From Marinobacter pelagius (GTDB lineage: Bacteria > Pseudomonadota > Gammaproteobacteria > Pseudomonadales > Oleiphilaceae): a stretch of 64,000 nucleotides of DNA. Below the pieces are notes generated by a model. That model worked only from the letters and a program-made list of their open reading frames with translations. It searched no databases and was not told the DNA's origin. The position numbers and the translations under genes were made by a program. Position 1 is the first letter of the stretch, and each line of letters starts with the position of its first letter. The stretch is taken from NCBI RefSeq assembly GCF_003315345.1, contig NZ_QNRO01000005.1, forward strand, positions 1-64,000, written 5' to 3'. Below are positions 1 through 7,788 of this stretch, in pieces.

Positions 1-157
1 AGAGTAGGCTGAAGAGGATCAATCAGATAATCCGCTGAGAAAGATTTTCTTCTTTACATCTTTGGCATTTTATCAACCAGAAATTCCGGATACCCCTGTA
101 AAAAAGCTGGGGCGATGAGCCTCAGCTGTTGATCTGATTATTTCTGGAGAAAGATCC

Positions 158-832
158 GTGAACAAGCTGCCGGTGTTGTTTGTCTCTTGTAACGCGGGAA
201 GTCTGCAGTCTCAGCAGGACGCCGGCTCAGGTCCAGCCCGGATGATTTGGGGAAAGCGTTACCAGAGCGTCGTATTGATCAGTACTGACACAGACCTTCA
301 GGCACCCCTGATAGTTCACTTGAAGGGCAGTGCTGACCGATCCGAGAGCATCCATAGACTGCTGGGTTCGCAGGGTTTTGCACCCGATAGTCGCTCCTAC
401 AGCCCAAACAGCCGGGATGGCTTGCTGCGTGTCCTGCTATCCGAAGAGCCGGGAGATCTGTCTGAGTTGCGGTTGAATACCGGGATGAGCGAGCAGGAGT
501 ATCGGCGTATCGGGCAGTGCCTGGAGGTTCTGCGCGAACAAGGGGTGCTGATCATTTGTCTGGACGACAAGGCCGACAGCCAAGTGTTGCTGCATGACCG
601 TCACTTGCGGGAGATGATCAATGGCTGGGTTCAGGACCAGCAATGGGGAACTGTAATGAAGTTCAAAGGGGATGCCCCGAAAATTGCACCAACCCTGCGA
701 CTGGATGACCCCACCGTGTGCCTGCTCAACGCGGCCTTCAGCCTTGGAGGTTCGCAATTTCCCCAGAGGATGTTCAGCAGCGGCATGGACAATTCCACCC
801 GGATGCTCTCCGGGTTCGGTTGGATGAGGTAG
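158..832 (+). CDS. LigB/DODA-like protein lacking metal ligands
   Basis: A 224-residue protein starting at GTG, with TGGAGAAAG a few bases upstream. By eye it follows the layout of DODA-type (LigB family) extradiol dioxygenases: a start resembling PVLFISHGSP, a middle resembling LxPLREEGVLI (here LEVLREQGVLI, about residues 122-132), and a C-terminal region ending in GFGWM. The positions where the family carries metal-binding histidines are changed: SCN at 10-12 instead of SHG, STDTD at 42-46 instead of SAHWE, SRDG at 85-88 instead of LDHG, and no His near 177-184. It is probably a non-catalytic relative or a new activity. The amidase gene begins 10 bases downstream, so they are likely co-transcribed. 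The similarity is remembered, not computed. Confidence 0.6.
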   Translation: MNKLPVLFVSCNAGSLQSQQDAGSGPARMIWGKRYQSVVLISTDTDLQAPLIVHLKGSADRSESIHRLLGSQGFAPDSRSYSPNSRDGLLRVLLSEEPGDLSELRLNTGMSEQEYRRIGQCLEVLREQGVLIICLDDKADSQVLLHDRHLREMINGWVQDQQWGTVMKFKGDAPKIAPTLRLDDPTVCLLNAAFSLGGSQFPQRMFSSGMDNSTRMLSGFGWMR

Positions 833-842
833 CAAAGGTGCG

Positions 843-2249
843 ATGATGCTTCAGAATCGCCTTCTGGCAATGCCGCTCAGAGAGCTGTCGGAAAGGCTCG
901 CGGATGGAATGCTCACAGGTAGAGCACTTGTCGAGGCTTCGATCGCTGCGTACGAGGCCTATGGTCAATACGACAATTCGTATGTTCACTGGAATCCCGA
1001 GAAGGCACTGAGCCTTGCCATCGCTAGCGATCGGGTTCGAGCGGCTGGTGGCAATACCGGTGCTTTGATGGGGATTCCCATATCAGTCAAGGATTTATAC
1101 GGTGTTCCTGGTCTTCCGATCCATGCGGGATGCGCAAGGCCGTTACCCGAGCAGTGGCAGGCGGCGGGGCCCTTGATAGATGCATTGCAATCTCAACTTG
1201 CGCCTGTCGTTGGCAAAACACACTGCGTTGAATTCGCGTTTGGAGGGCTGGGCACTAACGCTCACTGGGGAACGCCGAAAAACCCGTGGGATACGAGTTC
1301 ACATCGTGTTCCCGGGGGCTCCAGTTCCGGGGCAGGTGTTTCACTGATCAACGGAACGGCTTCGTTGGCTCTCGGGACGGATACTGCCGGTTCGGTTCGT
1401 GTGCCTGCAGCCATGACAGGCGTGGCCGGTCTGAAAACAACCGAAGGCCGATGGCCAAAAGCACAAATTGTTCCTCTCTCACGCACGCTGGACTCGCCCG
1501 GGATGCTTGCCCATCGCGTTGAAGACCTTGCATACGCATTCAATGCGCTGGATCCGAAAGTACACAGGCGTGGAAGTCGAGTGCCGGATACGCCAGATCT
1601 TGCGGATCTCACTTTTGGCGTTCCAGAGGCATTCTTCTGGGAGAACTGCAGTCCAGGGATTGCTGAAGCCATTGAGCGGTCATTGAGACAGCTTGAATTA
1701 GCGGGTGCCAGACTTGTCAGTTTCGAGTTGTCAGGGCTGGATGAAATTTATTCTGTCTTCCTTAAGGGAGGAGTGGCGGCACCAGAACTAGCTGCTTTTA
1801 TGAAGACTGAGTTGCCAGACTTTATTGAGTCGTTAGACCCGGACGTGGCGGCCAGACTGCATACTGCCGAACAGCTACCGGCCTGGGAATACATTCATCG
1901 TCGCCAGTTGATAAACAAGTTTTCTGAAAAAGCGGCGTCAGAACTGGCAAGGATTGATGCACTCCTGACTCCAACCGTTACCCTCACTCCGCCAACGGTA
2001 GCGAGCCTCAGTAAGCCCGAAGCCTATGTGAAAGCCAATATGCAGACGTTGCGAAATACTGCCATGGGCAACTATTTGGGACTATGCGGATTGAGTATGC
2101 CCGCAGGCAAAGATGAGGCGGGCATGCCGGTTGGGCTCCAGATACTGGCCGGTCCCTGGCAGGATCAGAGACTATTGGCAATCGGTCAGGCGATTGAAAA
2201 ATGCCTTGGGTGTTGGCCCGATATATTGGGCACACCTCCAGTCCGGTAA
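843..2249 (+). CDS. amidase signature family hydrolase
   Basis: A 468-residue cytoplasmic amidase of the amidase signature (AS) family, which hydrolyses amide bonds. The Ser-cisSer-Lys triad is visible: Lys83 in ISVKD, the cis-Ser at Ser160 in GGSSSGAG, and the nucleophile Ser184 in GTDTAGSVRVP. The usual GGSSGG glycine after the two serines is Ser162 here. Length is normal for the family. An ATGATG pair gives two possible starts (843 or 846). It lies 10 bases after the LigB-like gene and probably shares its transcript, which suggests a small catabolic or processing unit. The substrate cannot be read from sequence. Base composition looks less GC-rich than the neighbours, a possible sign of transfer. 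Confidence 0.9.
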   Translation: MMLQNRLLAMPLRELSERLADGMLTGRALVEASIAAYEAYGQYDNSYVHWNPEKALSLAIASDRVRAAGGNTGALMGIPISVKDLYGVPGLPIHAGCARPLPEQWQAAGPLIDALQSQLAPVVGKTHCVEFAFGGLGTNAHWGTPKNPWDTSSHRVPGGSSSGAGVSLINGTASLALGTDTAGSVRVPAAMTGVAGLKTTEGRWPKAQIVPLSRTLDSPGMLAHRVEDLAYAFNALDPKVHRRGSRVPDTPDLADLTFGVPEAFFWENCSPGIAEAIERSLRQLELAGARLVSFELSGLDEIYSVFLKGGVAAPELAAFMKTELPDFIESLDPDVAARLHTAEQLPAWEYIHRRQLINKFSEKAASELARIDALLTPTVTLTPPTVASLSKPEAYVKANMQTLRNTAMGNYLGLCGLSMPAGKDEAGMPVGLQILAGPWQDQRLLAIGQAIEKCLGCWPDILGTPPVR

Positions 2250-2273
2250 GTCTCCACGGGGCCCGTTTCAGGT

Positions 2274-3320
2274 TCACCGATCCGTCAGCTTCAACTCAAT
2301 CCGCCGGTTCTTCCGCAGCGCCTCCGGACTGGTGCCTTCGGCTACTGGGAAGAACTCGCCAAAGCCTGCGGCCACCATGCGCCGCTCGGGTACCCCCTGG
2401 GCAGCCAGGTAACGTACCACCGCCACGGCGCGAGCGGTGGACAGCTCCCAGTTGGAGGGGAATTTCGGCGTATTGATAGGCACGATGTCGGTGTGCCCGT
2501 CTACGCGCAGGATCCAGTCGACATCTTCGGGAATCTTGCTGGCAACATCCAGCAGCAGGTTCGCCAGTTTGTCGAGTTCGCGCTTGCCGTCCTCGCCCAG
2601 TTCCGCCGAGCCTGAGGCAAACAGCAGTTCCGAAGGCAGCAGGAAGCGGTCGCCCACGATCCGGATATTCTCGTTGGTGGCCAGGATATCCCGGAGGCGG
2701 GCAAAAAATTCCGACTGGTACTGCTCCAGTTCATTGACCCGTTCGGCCAGCAGGGTGTTCAGGCGCTGGCTGACCTTCGCCAGCTCCTCTTCCTTCTCCG
2801 CGGTCATCTGTTCCTGTAATTCCAGTGCCGAGGCAATTTTCCGCAGTTGTTCCCGCAGAGAGGCAATCTGGTTGGAGAGGCGCAGGATCATGGCCTGCTG
2901 GCTCGCGGACATGTCGTCCTTCTGGGCCATCGACTGTTCCATGCGGGCCAGTCGCTCGGCCTGGGCCTCGGCCGTGGCGGTCTGCTGCATCAGCTGTTCG
3001 CGGGTGGATTCGAGGCTGCTCACCAGTTCGTCGTTACGGGCCAGGCTGCTGCTGTAGTCCTCCTGCAGCGTGATCATCTGCTCTTCCAGGGCCTCGGTTC
3101 TGCTCCGTTCCATCCCCAGCAGCTCTGACAGTTCATCCAGCTGGGCATTCAGGCGGGCGAGCTGCGTATCGCGGTCTGACAGGGTCTGGGACAGATAGAG
3201 CTGACTGACCACATAGATCAGTAGCATGAAGATCACGAGCATCAGCAGGGCGGACAAGGCGTCCACAAAGCCCGGCCAGACGTTGGTGGTACTGCGGCTG
3301 CGGCGTTTGGATCCGATCAT
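2274..3320 (-). CDS. MotB/OmpA-like peptidoglycan-binding stator protein
   Basis: A 348-residue inner-membrane protein with three parts: a basic N-terminus and one membrane span (about 18-42) containing an Asp in PGFVDALSALL, equivalent to the proton-carrying Asp of MotB; a long predicted coiled coil (about 45-195); and a C-terminal OmpA/MotB peptidoglycan-binding domain (about 210-345) with DGHTD and the NRRIEL motif. It overlaps the end of the MotA/ExbB-like gene by 4 bases, so the two form a translationally coupled channel pair. Such pairs turn ion flow into motion or force against the cell wall. The process driven is unknown. No flagellar or Tol genes lie nearby. The partner and architecture are clear; the role is inference. 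Confidence 0.85.
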   Translation of the reverse strand: MIGSKRRSRSTTNVWPGFVDALSALLMLVIFMLLIYVVSQLYLSQTLSDRDTQLARLNAQLDELSELLGMERSRTEALEEQMITLQEDYSSSLARNDELVSSLESTREQLMQQTATAEAQAERLARMEQSMAQKDDMSASQQAMILRLSNQIASLREQLRKIASALELQEQMTAEKEEELAKVSQRLNTLLAERVNELEQYQSEFFARLRDILATNENIRIVGDRFLLPSELLFASGSAELGEDGKRELDKLANLLLDVASKIPEDVDWILRVDGHTDIVPINTPKFPSNWELSTARAVAVVRYLAAQGVPERRMVAAGFGEFFPVAEGTSPEALRKNRRIELKLTDR

Positions 3321-4045
3321 GACGGCTCTTTCTGGTCATCGACCCGGTCGACGAGGTTGGTGACCCCCGTGAGCCACTCCTCAAGCCCGTCGTAGAAACG
3401 GTTCTGGGCATGGCCGGCCTGGATATCGAGAAAGCCCAGGATCAGTGAGCCGCCCAGTCCCAGCAGTGAAGAACTGAAGGCCGTTCCCATGCCCTCCAGT
3501 GGCTTGAGCAGGCCCTCCTGCAGGTCCGCGAATACCTTGCCGAAATCCTCCTGACTCATGTCCAGCCCGGTGATTACCTGCCCCACTGCATTGATCGTGC
3601 CCAGCAGCCCCCAGAAGGTGCCCAGCAGACCCAGGAACACCAGCAGGCTGATGAAATACCGTGTGATTTCCCTCTGCTCATCCATGCGTGAATGGATACC
3701 GTCCAGCACCGTGCGCAGCGAAAGCGTCGACAGGGTAAACCGGTCCCGTTTGGCCTCTTCACCCAGCTGTCGGGCCAGGGGCTTCAGCAGGCGGGGCTCC
3801 TGCACCACCGAAAGACCGGCATGGCCCGTGCGGAACTGGGCAATCCAGCGCAGCTCCGGGAACAGGACAAACACCTGTCGATAGGTCAGGGCGATGCCGA
3901 CAATCAGAACGCCGACAATCAGCAGGTTGAAGACCCAGTTGGCCATGAAGGCGGTCATCAGGGGCTTGTGGATCAGAACACCAACGACCACCACCACGCC
4001 GAGGAACAGCGTCATCCAGAAAAGAGTGTGTTTGGGGTTGCTCAT
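3317..4045 (-). CDS. MotA/TolQ/ExbB proton channel family protein
   Basis: A 242-residue polytopic inner-membrane protein. An upstream in-frame ATG (4123) exists, but the internal start MSNPKHTLFW places the first membrane helix next to the N-terminus and removes a non-membrane extension, so I chose 4045. Two N-terminal helices are followed by a cytoplasmic stretch and then two C-terminal helices containing LGLLGTFWGLLGTI and SSSLLGLGGSLILGF, the conserved core of MotA/TolQ/ExbB channels. It overlaps the downstream MotB/OmpA-like gene (ATGA-type), fitting a 5:2 ion-driven motor. The function beyond ion conduction is not evident from context. Confidence 0.85.
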   Translation of the reverse strand: MSNPKHTLFWMTLFLGVVVVVGVLIHKPLMTAFMANWVFNLLIVGVLIVGIALTYRQVFVLFPELRWIAQFRTGHAGLSVVQEPRLLKPLARQLGEEAKRDRFTLSTLSLRTVLDGIHSRMDEQREITRYFISLLVFLGLLGTFWGLLGTINAVGQVITGLDMSQEDFGKVFADLQEGLLKPLEGMGTAFSSSLLGLGGSLILGFLDIQAGHAQNRFYDGLEEWLTGVTNLVDRVDDQKEPS

Positions 4046-4129
4046 GACGAAGGCCAGTCTGCAGGAAGTTTCACAGAAACATAGCACAGGCTGGGGGATG
4101 TGTATCGGAGGAGTCGGAGACATTAAAAA

Positions 4130-4207
4130 GGGGTCAGATGAACGATTTCATCAGACCCCAGGCTCAGCGCCAACTCCGGGGTCAGAAGAACGCTTTCTTC
4201 TGACCCC
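4130..4207. repeat. two REP-like hairpins in tandem
   Basis: Two 30-base inverted repeats, 4130-4159 and 4178-4207, separated by 18 bases. Both start GGGGTCAGA and end GACCCC and fold into hairpins with 13-bp arms. The second is perfect. The first has one A-A mismatch at position 7/24. At position 10/21 the copies differ as T-A versus A-T, so pairing is conserved. The pair lies just upstream of the MotA-like gene and downstream of the DJ-1 family gene, both on the minus strand. It resembles the GGGGTCAG-type REP elements associated with RAYT transposases; no transposase is in the window. Confidence 0.7.
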
Positions 4208-4221
4208 TCCTTCACCGGCAG

Positions 4222-4905
4222 TCAGCCCTCCTGCAAAGCCTGCACCACCGCCTTGGCAGCACCCTCGGAGGAGGCCGGGTTCTGCCCGGTGATCAGCTTG
4301 CCGTCGACCACGATGTGAGGGGCCCAATCGTCACCCCGGGTGTATTCCCCGGCGTTGTCCTTGAGCATGTCCTCGACCAGGAACGGCACGATGTTGGTCA
4401 GCTGTACCGCATCTTCCTCGGTGTTGGTGAAGGCGGTAACCTTCCGGCCGCCGACGATATTCTGCTCCGGCTTGATGAATACGTTTTTGAACACGGCCGG
4501 GGCGTGGCACACTGCGCCGATGACCTTGTCCTGATCGTAGGCTTTCTTGATCAGCGCGATAGAGGTCTCGTCGTTGGCCAGGTCCCACAGCGGGCCGTGG
4601 CCGCCGGGATAGAAAACCGCGTCATACTCGTTCATGTCGACATCGCTCAGCTTCTTGGTGCTGGCGAGCATTTCCTTGGCGTGGGCGTCCTTCATGAAGC
4701 GTTCGGTGGTCTCGGTGAGGGCCCCTTCGGCTTCGCTGTTCGGATCCACCGGCGGCTGGCCGCCCTTGGGAGAGGCGATGGTGATGTCGGCACCGGCGTC
4801 CTTGAACACGTAGTAGGGCGCGGTGAACTCTTCAAGCCAGAAACCGGTCTTGTGGCCGGTGTCGCCCATTTGGTCGTGTGATGTCAGAACCATCAGGATC
4901 TTCAT
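4222..4905 (-). CDS. DJ-1/PfpI family protein, Hsp31/glyoxalase III-like
   Basis: A 227-residue protein from the start MKILMVLTSH; a longer in-frame start at 4941 adds 12 residues not typical of the family. The nucleophile elbow AVCHAPA gives Cys133 with His134. The YPGGHG loop is at 100-104 and a Glu pair at 25-26 (WLEEF) supplies the expected acid. This is the large DJ-1 subgroup that includes yeast Hsp31 and glyoxalase III-type enzymes, which detoxify methylglyoxal or repair glycated protein. It is transcribed toward the REP-like hairpins and away from the binding-protein gene at 5108. A 7-bp inverted repeat (4948-4954/4970-4976) sits in the shared upstream region and could be an operator. 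The exact substrate is unproven. Confidence 0.85.
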   Translation of the reverse strand: MKILMVLTSHDQMGDTGHKTGFWLEEFTAPYYVFKDAGADITIASPKGGQPPVDPNSEAEGALTETTERFMKDAHAKEMLASTKKLSDVDMNEYDAVFYPGGHGPLWDLANDETSIALIKKAYDQDKVIGAVCHAPAVFKNVFIKPEQNIVGGRKVTAFTNTEEDAVQLTNIVPFLVEDMLKDNAGEYTRGDDWAPHIVVDGKLITGQNPASSEGAAKAVVQALQEG

Positions 4906-5107
4906 ACAGGTCGGTACCTCTCGTTTCGGAATAAATGGCACAATTTGTCCGATGTACTTACCGAGCTGGCATCGGAACGGTCCGGATTCAACCCTGCATA
5001 CGTAAATTCACGGGGAGCAGATCTGGAGCGGCTATACTCGTTAGTGGCCAGAAACAGATCGTCGTCTGTTCCAAATGCACGGAAAATCCGCAAAGGATGC
5101 TTTTTAG

Positions 5108-5860
5108 ATGGGACGTATCATTCTTCTCCTGCTGGTGTTGATGGCTGTTCCTGCCATGGCCCAGCGGGGTACAGAGACCGTCGAGCCGTTAGCCGTGACG
5201 GTCGGGGTGAACCACGCACCTCCCTACCGAATTATCGAAGCGGATCAGAAAAGCGGCCTCTACGTGGAAATCTTCGAGGAAATCGCGGATTTGCTCGGTT
5301 GGCAGGTGCATTATCGGGAAGCTCCCTTCCGCCGTGTCCTCCGGATGGTGACCCAGGGCGAGGTGGATATCATGCTTGGCCCGGTGCGTACTGATGCGCG
5401 GGATGAAGATCTGGAATTTGTGGCCCCCGCCTTTCCGCCGGAACGCCGGCTGTTTTTCTACCTGAATGATAATCACCGGATCGACCGGTATTCGGACCTG
5501 TACGGCAAGCGCATCGGAGTACTTGAGGGCGCGCGGTATTTCAATCGCTTCGACAGCGACGAGAACCTGACGAAAGAGCCGGCCCCACGCTATGAAAACC
5601 TGATGCTGATGATGGCCCGGGGCAGGGTCGATGTGGTGATCGCGCCGGAACTGGTAGGGCTGTACACTGTCCGGAAACTGGATTTGGCGGCGAGGGTGTC
5701 ACCGTTCTTCGTGCCGGGTGAGCGCTCCTGGATCGCGGTAGCCAAGGATTCCCCGGCCCTGGCCTATGCCGATGACATTCGCGCGGCCCTGAAACTGATT
5801 GAAATGAACGGAACCCACGAGGCCCTGGTGCTGAAATACCTGGAAAATTCCCCGCAATGA
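5108..5860 (+). CDS. periplasmic amino-acid-type solute-binding protein
   Basis: A 250-residue secreted protein with a clear signal peptide (MGRIILLLLVLMAVPAMA, cleavage after AMA) followed by a type 3 extracellular solute-binding fold. Family landmarks include YVEIFEEIADLLG, the run GEVDIMLGPVRTD, and GKRIGVLEG at the hinge. Such proteins bind amino acids or related ligands, or act as sensor modules. No ABC permease or ATPase is adjacent. The stop overlaps the start of the RNase J-like gene (ATGA), so the two are translationally coupled, an unexpected pairing. A TATACT hexamer at 5033-5038 is a possible -10 box. The ligand is unknown. Confidence 0.85.
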   Translation: MGRIILLLLVLMAVPAMAQRGTETVEPLAVTVGVNHAPPYRIIEADQKSGLYVEIFEEIADLLGWQVHYREAPFRRVLRMVTQGEVDIMLGPVRTDARDEDLEFVAPAFPPERRLFFYLNDNHRIDRYSDLYGKRIGVLEGARYFNRFDSDENLTKEPAPRYENLMLMMARGRVDVVIAPELVGLYTVRKLDLAARVSPFFVPGERSWIAVAKDSPALAYADDIRAALKLIEMNGTHEALVLKYLENSPQ

Positions 5861-7248
5861 CCCCGGACCACAACGACCTCTGGTTTTTACCCCTTGGCGG
5901 CACCGGCGAAATCGGCATGAACCTGAACCTCTACGGTCACGATGGTCAGTGGCTGATGGTGGATTGCGGTGTCACCTTCCCGAAACCGGGCCGGATTGCG
6001 GCCGATGGCACCGTACATCACCGTGGCGAGCCGCCGGTACAGATGGCCGACCCGGCCTTTATCGCCGATCGTCGCGAACAGCTGGCGGGCCTGGTCATCA
6101 CCCATGCCCACGAGGATCATGTCGGTGCGGTGCCCTACCTTTGGCCGATGCTGCAATGCCCGGTCTACACCAGCCGGTTCACCGCCGAGATCCTGCGCCG
6201 GAAACTGGCGGAATTCGATCTCCTGCATCGGGTGCCGATTATCGAGGTCAATACGGGTGAGGAAGGTGAGGAAAGGCAGATCGGTCCGTTCAATGTGCAG
6301 TGGCTGGCCCTGACCCATTCCATTCCCGATCCCAACGCCCTGATGATCCGCACGCCGCTGGGCAATATTTTCCACAGTGGTGACTGGAAGCTGGATGACC
6401 AGCCCCTGGTTGGCCATGGCTACTCGCCCGGGACCTTCACCGATCTGGCGGAGGAAGGGGTGGCTGCCATGGTCTGCGATTCCACCAACGCCACGGTGAA
6501 GGGGCATTCCCTGTCCGAGGCGGCCCTGCACAAGGGGCTTCTGGACGCTGTGCGCAGCGCCGAAGGCCGTGTTGTGGTGACCTGCTTTGGCAGCAACATT
6601 GCGCGGCTGCATACCCTGGCGGGGATTGCCCGGGAGACCGGCCGTTACATGGGGCTGCTGGGGCGCTCCCTGATCAACATGAGTGGTGCCGCCAAGGCAG
6701 CGGGTATCTGGGACCGGGCCGACGAACTGATCAATCCTTCCCACCTTGGTTACCTGCCCCGGGAAGAGGTGCTGGCGGTGGCGACCGGCAGCCAGGGCGA
6801 GCCCAGGACCGCGCTTCGGCGGCTCTCGATGGGCAGCCATCCGGACTTCGAGCTGGAGGCCGGCGATACCGTGATCTTCAGCGCAAGGGCGATCCCGGGC
6901 AACGAGGAGGCCATTGAAGCGCTGATCTCGAGACTCAAAGAGCTGGGCGTCCGGGTGATCACCGCCGAAGATGCCGGCGTTCCCATCCACGCCTCCGGCC
7001 ATCCGGCCCAGGAGGAACTGGAAACCATGTACCGATGGGTGAAACCCAACCTGGCGATTCCGGTCCATGGCGAGATGGAGCATATGGAGACCAATGCGGA
7101 TATAGCCCGGGCCTGCGGCGTGCCCCGAACCCTGGTGGGCCGAGACGGCGACCTGTTCATGATCCGGCCGGTACCGGGTATTCGCCGCCAGGTTGTGGAA
7201 ACCGGCCGGCTCGGCTGGGAAAAGCGGGAGCTGGTTCGGGTTTACTGA
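5857..7248 (+). CDS. RNase J-like metallo-beta-lactamase nuclease
   Basis: A 463-residue cytoplasmic protein with a metallo-beta-lactamase fold and beta-CASP insertion. The metal motif HAHEDH is at residues 83-88. Further RNase J landmarks are LGGTGEIG near the start, THSIPD, HSGDWK, CDSTN, TGSQGEP, SARAIPGNE and the beta-CASP His in IHASGHPAQEE, then IPVHGEM. Bacillus RNase J1 is about 555 residues; this protein ends soon after the catalytic core, so the C-terminal oligomerisation domain is missing or very short. The predicted role is RNA processing or decay. The preceding binding-protein gene overlaps by 4 bases. Confidence 0.85.
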   Translation: MTPDHNDLWFLPLGGTGEIGMNLNLYGHDGQWLMVDCGVTFPKPGRIAADGTVHHRGEPPVQMADPAFIADRREQLAGLVITHAHEDHVGAVPYLWPMLQCPVYTSRFTAEILRRKLAEFDLLHRVPIIEVNTGEEGEERQIGPFNVQWLALTHSIPDPNALMIRTPLGNIFHSGDWKLDDQPLVGHGYSPGTFTDLAEEGVAAMVCDSTNATVKGHSLSEAALHKGLLDAVRSAEGRVVVTCFGSNIARLHTLAGIARETGRYMGLLGRSLINMSGAAKAAGIWDRADELINPSHLGYLPREEVLAVATGSQGEPRTALRRLSMGSHPDFELEAGDTVIFSARAIPGNEEAIEALISRLKELGVRVITAEDAGVPIHASGHPAQEELETMYRWVKPNLAIPVHGEMEHMETNADIARACGVPRTLVGRDGDLFMIRPVPGIRRQVVETGRLGWEKRELVRVY

Positions 7249-7354
7249 GTGGATCTGTAAGGTCATAAAAGCCGTGGTGCTGAGCAAGCTAACCGGATAG
7301 ACTCAGGCCATTAGCGCGTACCGAACAAGTTCAATTCAGGAGCAACGTACCACC

Positions 7355-7783
7355 ATGGCAATCTGGACCAGAACCCCGAATCTAGAGCAAATGATGGAAG
7401 CCAGCCGGAAAACGGCTGTTGGCCACATGGGCATTGAATACCTCGAAGTCGGTGACAATTACGTGAAGGGCCGGATGCCGGTGGATGAGCGCACGGTCCA
7501 GCCGTTCGGTATCCTGCATGGCGGTGCCTCGGTGGTGCTGGCAGAAACCCTGGGCAGCATGGCCGCCAACTGTTGCCTGAAGGATCCCGGTACCGTTGCC
7601 GTGGGTCTGGACATCAACGCCAACCACATCCGTCCGGTCAGCAAAGGCTGGGTTTACGGAACCGCCACCGCTCTGCATATCGGCAGCGCCACCCAGGTCT
7701 GGGAAATCCGTATCGAGAACGAAGAGGGCAAAACCACCTGCATCTCACGCCTGACCATGGCGGTCACCAAGCGTCCCGGATAA
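7355..7783 (+). CDS. hotdog-fold thioesterase, YdiI/PaaI type
   Basis: A 142-residue single-domain hotdog protein that probably hydrolyses an acyl-CoA thioester. The motif PFGILHGGASVVLAETLGS (about residues 50-68) contains the HGG loop and the catalytic Glu typical of EntH/YdiI-like enzymes. Length is normal. The ATG is preceded by AGGAGCAACG. It is convergent with the HD-GYP gene, which ends 5 bases beyond it on the other strand. The family acts on dihydroxynaphthoyl-CoA, benzoyl-CoA or mischarged carrier proteins; nothing in the neighbourhood chooses between these. Confidence 0.9.
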   Translation: MAIWTRTPNLEQMMEASRKTAVGHMGIEYLEVGDNYVKGRMPVDERTVQPFGILHGGASVVLAETLGSMAANCCLKDPGTVAVGLDINANHIRPVSKGWVYGTATALHIGSATQVWEIRIENEEGKTTCISRLTMAVTKRPG

Positions 7784-7788
7784 TCCGA

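Noticed and set aside
2274-4045. Zorya-type defence system (MotA/MotB-like ZorA/ZorB)
   Set aside because: The two proteins resemble ZorA/ZorB in design, but no ZorC, ZorD or ZorE helicase/nuclease gene lies next to them; neighbours are an amidase and a DJ-1 family gene.
4945-5394. 149-residue plus-strand frame
   Set aside because: It overlaps the binding-protein gene at 5108 in another frame and has no signal peptide or domain; the signal-peptide frame is the real one.
5887-7287. 466-residue minus-strand open frame
   Set aside because: It is antisense to the RNase J-like gene, which has a complete set of catalytic motifs; no recognisable domain in the antisense frame.
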